A stretch of 64,000 nucleotides of DNA, from the NCBI GenBank assembly GCA_013399875.1, contig VXAZ01003883.1:310001-374000 (forward strand), read 5' to 3'. The position numbers and the translations under genes are program-made. Shown here in pieces: positions 26,485 through 39,856 of this stretch. The notes below the pieces were generated by a model. The model did not search any database, was not told where the DNA came from, and saw only the letters and a list, made by a program, of their open reading frames with translations. This DNA comes from Gymnorhina tibicen. Taxonomy: Eukaryota > Chordata > Aves > Passeriformes > Artamidae. Each line of letters starts with the position of its first letter. Within the stretch, counting starts at the first letter, position 1.

Positions 26485-26892
26485 GTCTCTACTTCCCCTC
26501 AGCCAGCAATGTTCATGCACTTCCCAGGCAGCAGGGCTTCAGCACATGGAGCAGTTGCTCCAGAAGGCAAACACTGTAAATAACAAATGCCACCCCTTAT
26601 TCCTCCCTCCCTTAGCTTTTATACCTGAGCTGACAGCATATGGTACGGAATATCCTCTTGGTTAATTTGGGTCAGCTGGCCTGGTTGTGTCCCCTCCCAG
26701 GACCTTTCCCACCCCCAGCCCCCTGATGGCGCCGGGGTGTTGGGGGACAGCGCCGATGCTGTGCCAGCCCTGCCCAGCAGCAGCCAAACACTGGAGTGTT
26801 ACCAACTCCTTTCCAGGTGCCAGTGCAAAGCACAGCACTGTGAGGAGGGCTGCTGTGCGAAAATGAACTCCAGCTCAGCCAGACCCAATACA
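26485..26892 (-). mobile_element. Second ERVL-like LTR, 5' half, minus strand
   Basis: Read on the minus strand it begins TGTATTGGGTCTGGCTGAGC at 26892. It then passes through a U3 region and reaches TATAAAA (plus-strand TTTTATA at 26617-26623) before breaking off near 26485. The module order recalls a common avian ERVL-like LTR: octapeptide-free U3 with CCCCTCCCAGGACC, GGGTCAGCTGGCCTGG and ATATGGTACGGAATATCC. Only the 5' half is present. The 73-80-codon frames here are not genes. Confidence 0.75.
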
Positions 26893-29800
26893 CATTGAAA
26901 ATGTTTCAGAAGAGCTTTAATAGATTGAATTTTGAGTGTTTTCAGGCATGAACCATATTTTCTAGGCTGCCTTTTTTAGGGATGACCAGAAGCTGGAGAA
27001 ATACTTGGGTTTGGAAGGAAATACAAACTTTGGTGCCAGGGAGGTAGATCTCCTAGTGTTTCCAAACCTGGAACTCCTGGTATCATTCTAAGATTCTTCT
27101 CACTATATCCTTCCACTGTTAAGAATTTGATTTTTTTTTCCTGATATCAGTTTGATCTTTTTCTTGCATTTACTTTAATATATGACTGACTCCTTAGGGC
27201 TACAGAGCTTGCTGCTTGCAGAATTCTAATCGTTAAATGACTGTATTGACAGTAGAGACCAGTAAGCAGTCATCTTCTTTTATGTTTAGACAGAGAGTTT
27301 TTGACATATCAGGAGAAATACAAGCTTTTGGTGAGAAAGCAGCCTAACTTAAAAGTGGCTAGCTAAAAATACTAAGCTAAGATACACTAATTCTCTGCTA
27401 AATAGCATGTTAAATTGTATGTTCTTTTGTTCTTAACAATTCTTCACACTTGTAACAAATTTATCACAGTAGTTGCTGAACACCTATCACTTAGAAAATG
27501 GCTTATAATGTAGTAAAAATATGTCTTTTTGATACCTTCTCTTTTCACCAAGCTTCTTTTCTTTCATCATAATCACACTGCCATCAGCAGAATACACAAT
27601 TTTGTGTGCTATATTGCTTTTCACTGCCCCACACTGCTGAGAGTATTCAAATATTCTGAACAACCCTGTGAAGAAAGGTAAGTTTTTCTTTTACATGACA
27701 AGTTATATTTTCATAAGACATACAAACCCAACATAAAATGTCTGGGTTTTGATCTACACTCCTGTACAATCTTTCTAGGCAACCTTTCATGTAGATATAT
27801 CTCTGCACATTAAATTCTGTTTCATTTACTTAAACAGCAAATGTATATGACACTTAAAGACAGTTAAAGAATCTGATATAGAATAGTTTAGAAATGCATA
27901 CATTCTCTATCTCTATGTATGTCTGCTACTATGTAATGCAGTAAGTCATAATGTATGCACTAAGAATCTTTGAGTTTCAGTATCAAAATGACAGAAGGTC
28001 TTTATAACAACAAGTTTCAGCATACCCAAGCCTAAGCTGAAGCAAACCCCATTAGATCCCCTCTGAATTAGACATATACATTCTTTTTGCATAATTAAAA
28101 TTGTGTAAAAAATTAAGAAAACAGTCCAAACATAATCTATTTTTTTTTCAATGCTTAAGAAAGTGTGGGGTAAATCAGGAAAATTAGTCCTGCATTTTGC
28201 TAAGTTTCCACAGGTATCCTTAAAGTAATATGGGTGCTTATTGGTCAGATATATTAATGCTTACAACACTCATTAAAGTTGTGGGAAATACAGTTAAAGT
28301 CAGGTTTGGGTTAATTTTTACAACTCCCGTCTCACAGAAAAGTAAACAGTTTCAAGCTTTTGAAATAGTGAATAAAAGGAAAACACAAGTACTTCTTTCA
28401 GGCTGAAAGTATTTGGTCAACCTAGAATGACAGAACTTGTGTTTGATAATGAATTTACTTCTTTCAAAATAAATACATGTTCACTCCTGGACTTTACAGG
28501 AAATTATTTAAAGTTCACTCTTGGAGAGTTTTGGTAACAATATAGATAAAATTTTAATAGGTTTTGTTGAAGAAACATCTTTCAAAAAGGCAAGCTTATT
28601 CTCATTACTTTCTTCTTAAGGCACGTGTTCCTACATGGGTTTTTGTTGTTTGGATTCTCTTCTCATATTAGAACAGTAAATCTAAAGGTGTTTTAAAGAG
28701 GCTTTCATTTTTTTATGTTGGAAGCTGTTTTTAATGCTTCTTTTAAAAGGATCAGTCAGTACAATATAAGATAAAGTGGTTTAATAAAGATTTTATGTTA
28801 TAGTGCTACTTGTAAGTGTAATATCCATTCATTAAGTGTAACCAGATAATATTTCTCAATTGAAAAAGACAAGTGATATAAAAAGTATCAGCATGACTTC
28901 CTACAGACAGTTCTTTATGGATCAGTAATTTCTTCACAACCATGTTTCTAATGGACTATCACAGAGGAATATATTCAACTTTTACAGTTTAATTAGATGT
29001 GGCATCTGTCAAATGTGCCTGATTTATCTCTAACAACTGCTAAACTACATATCAGGATACAGATTGACCAGTTAACAAGAAGAAAGTCCAAGGGTACTTT
29101 ATACTGGCTATAGACAGAAACCATGGAGACTTGTAATGTCTGAAAACAGAGAGCTGTGTATAAAAGTACATTTTTAAAATTCTTTTGATAATAAAATTCA
29201 GACAATTGGCTAAGTTTTTAAGTAATACCATTAGTCTGCTCTCTGAAAGGAAGAATGCTTCCTCTTGCATGACTTGCTGAGGGCACACAAACAAGATGTA
29301 GGGAAAGAAAAGTGGGAAGCTAAGCTTGAGTGACTCTTCTGTAAGAATCAAACTATAAGGATCATCCCAAAATAGTAAGTTTACTATTTGGAACGTCTTT
29401 TTATTTTTCATTTTTGATGTCAAAAAAAAAAAGTGTGCAGGAAAGGACTTAGGAATGGAAAGGCTGGGTGTGTCCTTGGCTGCAGTAAACATAAGATCGT
29501 GGAATATAAGATTCTAAATGGAGAAAAGCAGGGTGATAAGTAGGATTACAATGCTGGACTTCAGGAGAGCTGTTTTTCCTTCAAGGACCTACTTGGTGGA
29601 ATCCCATGGCTTAGAGCCTTAGAGATATTAATTAATATTAATGTTAATATTTAAACATCACTTCCACTGGATGTGCATTTCTCCAAGAAAACACAGCTCT
29701 CTGACTACCACTTTCTGCCAATAGACCTTAAAAATTACTGTGAATGACCATCTCCAAAGGGGCGATATCTCTTTTTAAGTCTTCAAGAGAGGCATTGGCC

Positions 29801-30629
29801 TCTCTGCTTGTATTACCACACAAAGGTGCCAATTAATGTCATTTGCAATGAGGATACTTGGCCATTAGAACTGAGACTAAACCCAGTGACTCATTTCACT
29901 CAGGGCATTGAAAATGTGTCAGAGGGTAACAATTTCTGTCACTACTGATCTGATACAGTTGTGAAGAAGTGACCTAGAGGTGTAATGCTCTATCTTGTTA
30001 CCAGCTATGTGGGCCATCCAGCCTATTTAACTTTAATTATTTACTCTTGTTTTTTACCTTTTTCTCTTTGCTCAGGAAGAAATGCCTTTAGTCTTCAGTA
30101 ATGCTCAAAAGCAATTGAGCTATTTTATTTTTAAATGTAATATTGGGCCTGTATGTTAGTGGAAAGAGAGCTAAGTTAAGCATTCTACCACAGATAAATA
30201 TAAGGTATTGATTTTCTTTTTTATTTTCTGTTTCATTCTGTCGCCTTTTTATTTTCCCATTCTCAAGATAGGAGAAATCTTTTCAAGTGTCAGAATAAAA
30301 AGCTTCCAGCCTCTAAGAGGATGAGACCATTTGACTGGGGGCATTGCAGTTTAGGATTCTGACTTTATCTGAAGGGAGACCTTGACATCTTTATATTCTA
30401 GGAGAACAACAACAATGTGAGTACTGTGTGTGAAAATCTTTGGGATAAGAGGGCTAATTCTAGTCACAGTGCTTTCAAATAATGAACTCATTCTTCAGCT
30501 ATTACCATTGTAGCAAGTCATCTTATTGTGTTTCAGTGCTTCAGCATCTCAGGACACATCCTACCCATTTTAAGCATCTACAAAACTGCTTCATAGTTAA
30601 AAGTCTACTGAGTATTGATTAAAAATCTT
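26893..30629. other. AT-rich DNA without supported genes
   Basis: The longest open frame is 146 codons at 29052-29492 (minus), overlapped by another on the same strand. It is rich in F, L and S as expected from AT-rich non-coding DNA, and no domain is visible. No repeat family was recognised. Confidence 0.5.
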
Positions 30630-30691
30630 AAAGACAGAGGGACAGAGGAAGAGGGGAGAAAGAAAAGGGGAGGGGAAAGGGGTAAGAGAAA
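30630..30691 (+). repeat. Polypurine tract with four GGGG runs
   Basis: An almost pure A/G strand of about 60 bases. It contains GGGG at 30653-30656, 30667-30670, 30672-30675 and 30679-30682 with gaps of 10, 1 and 3, which satisfies a relaxed G-quadruplex pattern. It could also form a triplex. Confidence 0.85.
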
Positions 30692-33600
30692 TCTTTAAGG
30701 ATCAAATCTAACACAAACCCAGTGAAATACATAAGGTTTTGAATACTATAACAGTGATTTACATTGAAATGACTTCATTAGAGTGGGTTAATCTTTGCTT
30801 TACATAGCAAATATTCTAGAAATGTAAACTGAAGGTTGATTTCGTGGAGGTCATCTCAGCAAAGGTTGTTTTAGATAGGGTAGAGGAGTTCATCTAGAAT
30901 TACTCCCCCAGTCACCCATGACTAAGTTCTGCCTACCTGTACATTTATAGTAACTGGTACACTCTTCTTTCATGTTTCTTATGGTCTTCACTCTTGTTCC
31001 CAGAAGACTGAGGAACATACAAAGGCAATGTAAATTGAAATTCTGTATTAAGAATGTCAAGGATACTTGGGTCATCTTAATTTACATTGACTACAGGACT
31101 TGGAGAAATTCATGCATTCAAACATCTTTTAATTTTTCCAAACCAAGCATTATTCACTTATCTAAGGCCTAAGGAGTCAGGAGCAGGATTTAGGTCTGCC
31201 AACAGGATGTTGCAGTTTTCTCTGGTTAAATACAAACATTAAGAATTTAGGAACACCTAATCATTTCTTGTAAAATACTTTTGATACCAATGATATTAAT
31301 GTAAGATTATAAATGTAATCAGTTATGAAAACAGGTATTCCTTCTGTCTGGTCTTTCACCCTTTCCTTGTGATCAATTTCTGTTGAATGCTACTTTTGCA
31401 AAGTGAAAAAGGACACAAGTGAAACTAGGTTGCACTGATGAAACACTAGTTGTGTCACCATAATCATGCAGACACATCTTCAGCATCTTTGAAAAAAACC
31501 AGAGGACTATAGCAAATTACAAGTTGATAATTTGAAAGAAAAAGCACAGGATGATTACAGAGGTATAAATGTAAATTAAAAATGTGCAGTTACTAATAAA
31601 TGAAACTTTAATAGCTGGGTAGGGTCTATTTTAGGGCATAATTTAAACGTATAGAATTCTGGTACAGTTTGTTGCAGATACCTGTTACTGGCGGCACGGA
31701 ATAATCTTTAGATTGCTTACATGATAATAAAAAAATCTCCAAACTAAATGCAGCTATGCCTCTTCAGAACAGGGTATGCAAATTTGATCAGTCTGATATC
31801 TTATACTGATGCTAAGCTATGCCTTTGTTAACATGAAAGGAAAGTATACCTCTCTTGTACTGATATCAGCACCCCAATTCTGAAGGCTCAGTTGTAACTG
31901 GCATAACTCAATCGTCACGCCCTTACTGCAGGAATATTTTCATCAGCCTTTTAGGCAGAGTTCGTTGTCTTTGACAATGGAGCAAAGAAAACTAGACAGA
32001 TGGAGCCTGGTCAAAGCTGTTACTCTGTTTAATTTTTTTTTCCGTGTGTAAAAAGTACATAATTATGTATCTACATTGCTATGAAGTTACTTAATACAAA
32101 CAGAAATACCTTGTATTTGCAACAGAAATATAGAACAGAAAAAAACTCATCAAATGTATTACTGTGGCTTAGCAAGTTATTCAATAATAAGTCATTGGCT
32201 AATGTGCATTTTTCAGATTGCACTAATAGAAAATAATGTGATTTTATTTACCAGTAAGCCTTTTGTTTTTTGATATTTAGTGGGGTTTCTTATTTTACAT
32301 TTCTTGTACAGCACACCAAGAAATACAGACAAGTATTACAACTGATAAGCGGCACTCTACTGAGCAAAATCAATTTTACAAGTATCTGAGTCCTATCTTA
32401 TATTTAGAGAGTATAATTCAAATTTACCATCTCAGAAAGAAAGGAGGTTGTTATAAGTACAAGCATGGTGAAATTTTATTTGTGCTCTTTTTCAGGGCAG
32501 TTTAGACAGAAACGTGGAGAATGTAAACATACCTATTTTGATTTTGCATAAGATACACATGTTAATATTTTCAATTCTTTGAGATTTCTACTGAAATTTA
32601 AGAGTTTATGAGACCTTTGAATGTCAAAGTATGTCTGTGAACTAAAAAAAAACACAAACAAAAAAAAGAATACACTTTCCACAAGTCCTCCAAATTTGGC
32701 TCTCCTGCAATTTGACCATCTGTTTGTGCTGGACCTGGATTCCTCTGATACTGGCAATGGCCAGTATTGTCTCAGGTGGTGAATGGAAGAGACGAAATGG
32801 TAACATATGGTAGTAGGATGCTTAATCCAGCTGAGCAAAACCAAAACGTACTACATAAAAGCAATTACAGTTTATCTTTTATGCACTGAAAATACAGAAT
32901 GGCATTTTAAATATTTTAGTAACTTACATTTTTTAAAGACTTAGTAAAAATTTGTTAAATGTCTTTAGGCTAAAACCAGATAAAGAATAATTTTGCAGCC
33001 TGAATTCTGAGTTAGGTGAGTAAGAAAAATGTTTATGCCATAAATTTAGGTGCTGAACTTAGGTCTAACCAAGCGCATAAAAATTTCCCTTGATAGTCAA
33101 CAGATGTACTTCAGAAAGGATGTTTAGAACACCTAAATTAATTTATAGGTGTCCACCTTTTGTGTTTTATAATACTCTATATATTCTTCAAAGCCGAAAA
33201 CTAGAAAATTAATGTTAAATATTCTTATCTTCTTACAAGAAGATCCAGCTGTTTTTAAATCTGTGATTTTAGGCCACCTACACTTTTTTGGGAAGAGGTT
33301 TTTCAAGCAACTAAAATTCAGAGTTACTAGTGAAATTGCAGAGAAGCAGTTTTACCTCCCATGTTCTATAAAGCTGACAAGTTCTTCATAGCAGTGAAGA
33401 TCAAGAACATCTTTTTGTGGTGAAGCTCCATGTTTTTTTCTACTTAAGAGAAATGATTTTTCTTTGTATGAAATCTTAACTCTGATATGCGGTCGGTCAA
33501 AACAAACCATACGCAGAGATGGATGTGGCCATTTATTTTTACATATTCTACAATCTAAGTAATGTGCAGAGAAGTTTCACACCTTGTCAAGCTGTAAAAA

Positions 33601-36495
33601 AAAGAGAAAAAAAAAGAAAGAAAAAGAAGTCATGTACAAAGAAAAGCAAAATCTAAACCTTCCCCTCCCTGCCCCCACATTAAAGCCAGGGATAAAACAA
33701 AAAAAGCTTTAACCAAGGTATAATCTCTTCTCCACAGACAAATTCTGAAAAAGGCTAACCTGCTTAATGCATAAGTGCTGAAACTAACTCATAATTATGG
33801 TTTCCACTTAGTATATTTTGTATAGGGTTTCATTTAGGTTTTCTGAGGAAATGGTCCTATGGATATAACAGATTCCAATACCTACAACATTTTAAGGGTA
33901 GTGTTTAAGACTCAGTACAATGAAGTGAAATGACATTTAATTACTGATGTGCAGCCATTCACTTCAGCTAATTATGATCCCTGGAGTTTAGTCATCATAT
34001 GTAATTAACTTTTACTTTCATAAAAGCTTAATGTGCTGCAAAAACACCAATGGCTGTGAATGTTACACTTCAGGATTACTGACAGAATTCAAAATTAATT
34101 CTAAAAGACAATTTTTCTTACTAAGTGTTAATATAGCCATCTGCTCTAAAATAATGTAAATTTGTTTTAATAGGAGCATATCATTATCTGTGATTCCTTT
34201 TTTTTTGATTTCATGGTCACAGTAACTGCAGTATAAACAAGTAGGGGAATAAGTGAGCTCTGGACAAGCAATCATAATCTATTCAAGTGAAACTAGCAAA
34301 AAGACTGATGAGTAATATTTGAAAAGCCAGTTGAGTTTTCTTTTGGTTTTTGTTTTTCCTTTTAAAAAAAAAAAGGAAAACAACATTTAAAACCACTGCA
34401 TTTATCAGAACTTAATTTGATCTGTATTTCTGGAAGATCTTAGTAGTAATTATGAAATATAATGATCCGTATATATAGCTACTTAGCAAAAATAATGATT
34501 TTGTGGAAAGCAGGTTTACTACTTCATGTGTATTTAGTTAGGTTTTGCAGACCTTTTTTTACAGAAAAGAGTAAATAGATCAAAGCTCTGAAGTAAAATC
34601 AGAGAAGAATTGCATCCAGAATTGTATTCCCATCAGTGAGTTGTGCTTAGCACGACAATGACAACACAATTAAACCTGTATGATAGAATAATGGAGTGAA
34701 GGGATGTACCAGTCAGCTCTGAGTGAACCAGAGTACCAAAGCAATGTCGCAGTTTGGTGAAATTGTTTAACCAGGCTAAAATAATCCTTTTCTGATTAGA
34801 TCTAGGTTACCTATTAACAGCATGCTATTATGTACACACTGAACAGGTTGATTCAGTATAACCCTTGAGAACCCAATATGTATTTGTGAGGGTTATTGCT
34901 CAACAGTAAACTCATTTTAGCAATGTTGGTAGCAGTGGCACAGCTCAAGCTCAGGCAGTGGAGGCAACAGGCATTTGGTCACTAGGCCAAAACTGAAACC
35001 AGCTCAGCTCAGCTTCAGCCAAAGTGAGCCCAGGCTAGCCCTGACGCTACATGCTCAGGTCAGGAGTACATATCATTGTGTACAAAAAAAGGGCATATCA
35101 TTTTTACGGAGCTACAGTGCAGTAGCTGTATGTCTTGCTCTATGAGGAATTGTAGAGGGACAGAAGACACTGGTCCTATCCAAAGTAAAAAACATATAAA
35201 GAAGGTTGTTATAAAAATAATATACTTTTATGAACCTTTTTATAAGCCATTGAACAACTTTTACAAATGCAAGAGAACATGAAGTAACTGTGCAGCTATG
35301 ATTTGGCCTGAAAACACTCAGTAAGTGTTTTGTTTTTTTCACATGTTGCAAGACCTCATGAGAGTTAAAGAGTTAACAGTAGTCATGCAATTTTATTATT
35401 GCCAACCATATGCACAGACAAGTTCCAAGGTGGGTTTTAGTGGTTAGGATGCTCTCATTTCAGACACAGGCAGATTTAACAAGTACAAATTTGAATTAAC
35501 TTTTTCTTTGCATTGATTAGGGACTTTTGCTTCATTGGTCTGTGACAATCAATTGCTGAATTCCAAATGCAAATACACAGAATATACAATAAAGCTGGTA
35601 TATCTCGTGAAATCAATTGCAATATTTCAAATAGTGTAGGTGCTACTTGCTTCAGCTCTTTGAAAATCATTTTTTTTATTTATTTATCTAAGCCCAATAA
35701 TGAGCTTTTTAAATGGAGTAAAGTAGTTCAAGGACAGATGTATCTGAACCTCAGAGACTGTTAGTATTCACTCCATGGTCTAGGCAGACCAGTGTTTCCC
35801 TGTTCTTCTGTTTCCCTATTCCTTCACTACTTTTCAGGATTTACACACTTCCAGTAACTGGATGTGTTTCAGGTGACTTTATCCCAAGTAGATTGATCTG
35901 CATTTTTCAAAATGTCATCATCTTTCTTTTTTTTCTAAAGACAATTTAAATCATTCTTTCTTCATACAACACCTCACCTTCATGAGCACATGTAATTCTT
36001 TCCCATCTTGAATTCTGTATTAAATTACTAAATACTCCAAGATTCTGCATCTCAGTATTAGTTTATTTGTTATGTTAGTTTAGAATAATGGCTGTGGCTA
36101 CTAAGGGAAGCCTCTGTCATCTCATTGCAAAGCTGAGGTAACACTGGGGCACACATCCATGTAAAAACTTCTGGAGAACTCCTGAACCTAATATTTGTGT
36201 AGTAGGCTTAATGCTCTCAGCTTTAGGCTTAAAACCTGAGTTTTATTTAGCAACTGTTGAATCTTAACTTCTATCAGTGCCACTCTAAAATGATATTTTA
36301 TCTATTTTAATTGGATATATAATGTCATAATTTGTGATGTTGACAACATCCTGGTATGACTTAACCTTGTCAGCTTGGTGAGCTTTAGTGGACCTATGAC
36401 ATTAAACCTGAGAAAAACTCTGAACTTGTTCAAATACTGTATTTCATGCAGCAACTGTAGTAGACAGAACTTAATCCATTCAACTCCAGTGACAG
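30692..36495. other. AT-rich DNA without supported genes
   Basis: No recognised transposon. The 103-codon minus frame at 32533-32844 includes an F-rich run read from an A-rich tract and is not credible. An A-rich purine stretch lies at 33596-33629. Confidence 0.5.
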
Positions 36496-36546
36496 TATTA
36501 TTATTATTATTATTATTATTAATAATAATTATCATTATTATTATTT
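36496..36546. repeat. (TAT/ATT)n microsatellite with inverted second half
   Basis: About nine ATT units are followed by AATAATAAT and then more ATT units after a single ATC interruption. The ATT-to-AAT switch makes an A/T palindrome able to extrude a hairpin. Confidence 0.93.
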
Positions 36547-39500
36547 TATAGGAGAGCATACCAACTAGTGCAAGACTTGGTACTGCTTTCTCATCATATT
36601 CCCTTAGTAAAATATACTGGACTGTTTAATTTCTGCTTTACTAAATGAATTGTTATCTAATAGGCTTAACAGCTCATTATGGCAGTATTAGAAATGGAAA
36701 TAATATTGAGTAATTCTAGAATTATCACTGGGAAGCAGCACTTAAATATTTTTCTCTGTTAAATCAGTCACTATAGTAATAAAACAAATACTAAACTGTA
36801 TTTATTTTCTCTATGGTTCAATATCTATCTGTTAAGGCAGTTCCCATATTATATTTACTATCCTTAATGGCTTAGACATTCCACCAACAATATATGTCCT
36901 TAGACTCTTTATAACTTTTCCCTGAGTGCTATTGATTTCTGCAGCGCTTTTTATTTCTTCTGTGAATGCAGAATTTCATTTTCTGTATTTTCTCTAACAT
37001 TTACGACATGAATGAATGCCACATATTTTTTAAATTTCAGAATGGAATCTTAGGTAATTAACAAGACTATGCTTTGAAACGAGAAAAACAATATAAGGCA
37101 AAATCTATTTGGGACAATTTTCTAAACTCCTAGCACTTTAAATATAAGTATCTTATCTGCCTACCTGCCTTGGCCAGAATTGATCATATTCAGGCCATCA
37201 GATACGCTTCCTATCTTTCTGCACCACATTGCTACTGCTATGCATTGTTTGTATGTGTGCAGGCTTGTCTTCTGTGTCCCCAGAGGTGTCTAAAGCCTTA
37301 AATGACAAAATTTGAGGTCACACTTTATTGAACAAATCTCCATTAATTACCTCCAGCAGACCACTTGAATCAGCAGCCTTTCACAGTCTAATGAGCTAAA
37401 GTGTATTGAAAGGTCCCACACAAATACAGAGGAGAAAAGTTCGGGTTAATTTGTCATCTTTACTAATTAGAAGTGATTGTTTTTCCTAGGTCTCAAATAA
37501 AGCCAATATCTTAATACAAAGATATTCTACTTTAACTAAGCTTTGGGATTAGCAAGAATAGTCTCTATCAGTTTTCACCATAGCATTTTAAATTAAATTT
37601 GATGCAAGAACTGCACAGAACTCTTTTATCTAACCCTACCTGTTAGGCAGTGATTTGAAATGTGTAAGTGAATACTAAGACCAGTACATAAATGATAGAA
37701 CTTCAAGAGTGACAGAATTATGCAAATTATATTAAACCGCCCCCCATATTTTTAATTTGTGAAGTACCATGTTTAAATTACCATGTTCATGCAATAAAAT
37801 CTGAGAGAAAGGGAGATGGATACATTCATTAAGGCATTTGTCTTCTGAAACCACCACTATGCATACTGAGGCTCTACTTCCAAGGAATGGCTGGGCTTCG
37901 CTCGCTAATGGGAAGTAGAGAATATATATTGGTTTTCTCTGCTTCCACACAAAGTCATTGCTTTTCTTTGTTTAATTGCCTTTATCTTGGCCCATGAGTT
38001 TTTTAATCTTATTTTCTCCCCCATCCCTCTGAGGAAAGGGAGTGAGAGAGCATCTTCATGGGCACCTAGCAGCCAGCCACGGTAAATGCACAACAGAATT
38101 TCATAAGCACAACCCTCCCTGTTGACCAGCTATTAAACTGATTATATGGATTTTTCTGTATTGGTGATACCATCTGTCCAGTAAAGTTTAAACCAAAATG
38201 CATGAGCAAAAGTGATCTTTAGAGATCCAAAGGACATTTCACTGAGAGCAAAATTCTTTATTTTGGCACAACTCCATCCCAGGCAATTATGTCTGAACTG
38301 CTTAAGTTCCACCTATAATTTTAACCACAAATAAATTCTACTTTAATTCCCATCTGCACAGTTACTGTGTATTAAGGGGAAAACACTTCATTTTATCCAG
38401 TGGCAACTGGGATGATAAAGGAACCTACCATAACATAATACTATATCTTAGTTAATGAATATTAGAGTCTTGAATAAGTTCAAATGAGTAAACGATTTAG
38501 ATCAAAATATTCTCAAAGGCCCTGAAGAACATTAACCAAAATCTGGTTTTATGTGGATAACACTTAATTATTTTTGATCTTTCAATCTCTACTATGCTAA
38601 GATGTTGTTCAGGAGTCAGTGAGTATTAGTGGCAGGACCCTCACAAGAAGTTAGCCCTGCAGAAGAGGCTCTCAGGGTCAGACTAGCTCCAGCTTTGTGT
38701 AGAAAGCTTGTGAGGGTAGCATCACAAAATGGAGATCCAGAGTCCACAGCATCCTCTGGTCTTGAGCACCATTATAAACAGCCTGATAGGCATCTGCATA
38801 TACACTAAGTGGGTGAAACAAACAGTAAGCTGGTGTTAGGTGTCTCAGAGCAGCATAGGTGTTAGGATAATATACTTATTTCATATCCATTACAATGAGA
38901 TTTATACATCCTTTTCTTGCAAGCACAGATAGGTAAAAACTTCTTAGTCCTACACGTGCCTGTATTCCAGCTCTGGCCATGGGCAAAGAGATACTGCCTT
39001 ACTTACTAACAAAGAGAAGAGCATAACAACCCATTGCTGTGTCTTCCCCAAGAGGTCTCATTGCAGAAGCTGGATGGGTGTCTACTGTGCAAAATAAAGC
39101 TTTTTGCTTCCATGAGGTATTTCTAAAACAGAAAAAAGGTCTGTGATACTTTGAACTACAGTCCACTACTGGAGTAACAGAAACACCTAATTTCTTACTG
39201 CAGAGTAAAAAAATCTGGAAAAATTAAGTGTCATCACCTATACATCATCATATATAAATTCCAACTAAGATAAAAAGAATATATGGTTATGTGTTTGCTT
39301 TAGGAATCATTCAGTTTTCCAATATTTGGTGTATTTGGATTTTATTTATCTTTAGCTCAATTACAGCAAAACCAAGAAGACACAGTGATGGTGGCTGAAG
39401 ATGGGAGTATGTTTCCCAGAGGGTTTTGTGAAGTTTTCATCCTTAAATAAATTCTAGATGGGAGTGGACAGGGGCAAAGTTTGAGCTTGGATCTCTGGTT

Positions 39501-39579
39501 CCTGAATCATCCTGATCCTTTTCTGGTCTTTATCACTGAAGAGATGAGCACAGCACTAGAAAATAGAAAAAGTGCATAT
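36547..39579. other. AT-rich DNA without supported genes
   Basis: Open frames are 72 codons or fewer. A slightly GC-richer patch at about 38630-38880 is unassigned. No gene or known repeat was recognised. Confidence 0.5.
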
Positions 39580-39611
39580 ATATAAAAGGTATATAAAAGG
39601 TATATAAAAGG
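39580..39611 (+). repeat. Three tandem TATA-like 11-mers
   Basis: The unit ATATAAAAGGT is repeated at 39580-39590 and 39591-39601, with a third copy lacking its last base at 39602-39611. Each unit contains TATAAAA. No transcription unit can be tied to it. Confidence 0.85.
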
Positions 39612-39795
39612 AAGTTTGTGAAGCAATAGGAGAAAAACTGCCCAGCAAAACTTTGACCTGATAAGGTGGGAGGAGACTTTGGACAGCTGAAGGAGCCAAC
39701 TAATAAGGTCTTCTAGGAATATGCTTTTGTAGGTATTGCTATCAAGAAATGCTGGTCACCTTTTAAGAACCATCTTTTAAGAGCGCAGGAGCAGC

Positions 39796-39856
39796 CAGTT
39801 AGATTCTATGATGCTTATGCGTCACTTCCAACTTGAGCTATCCTATGATTCTGTAA
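39796..39856 (+). mobile_element. CR1 3'-tail fragment
   Basis: AGATTCTATGATGCTTATGCG, CACTTCCAACTTGAGC and CTATGATTCTGTAA follow the order of a CR1 3' end in plus orientation. It is about 60 bp, so only the extreme 3' end is left. Confidence 0.65.

Noticed and set aside
29052..29492. 146-codon minus frame
   Set aside because: Composition is F/L/S/K-rich as in random AT-rich DNA, with no recognisable domain. A protein search would settle it.
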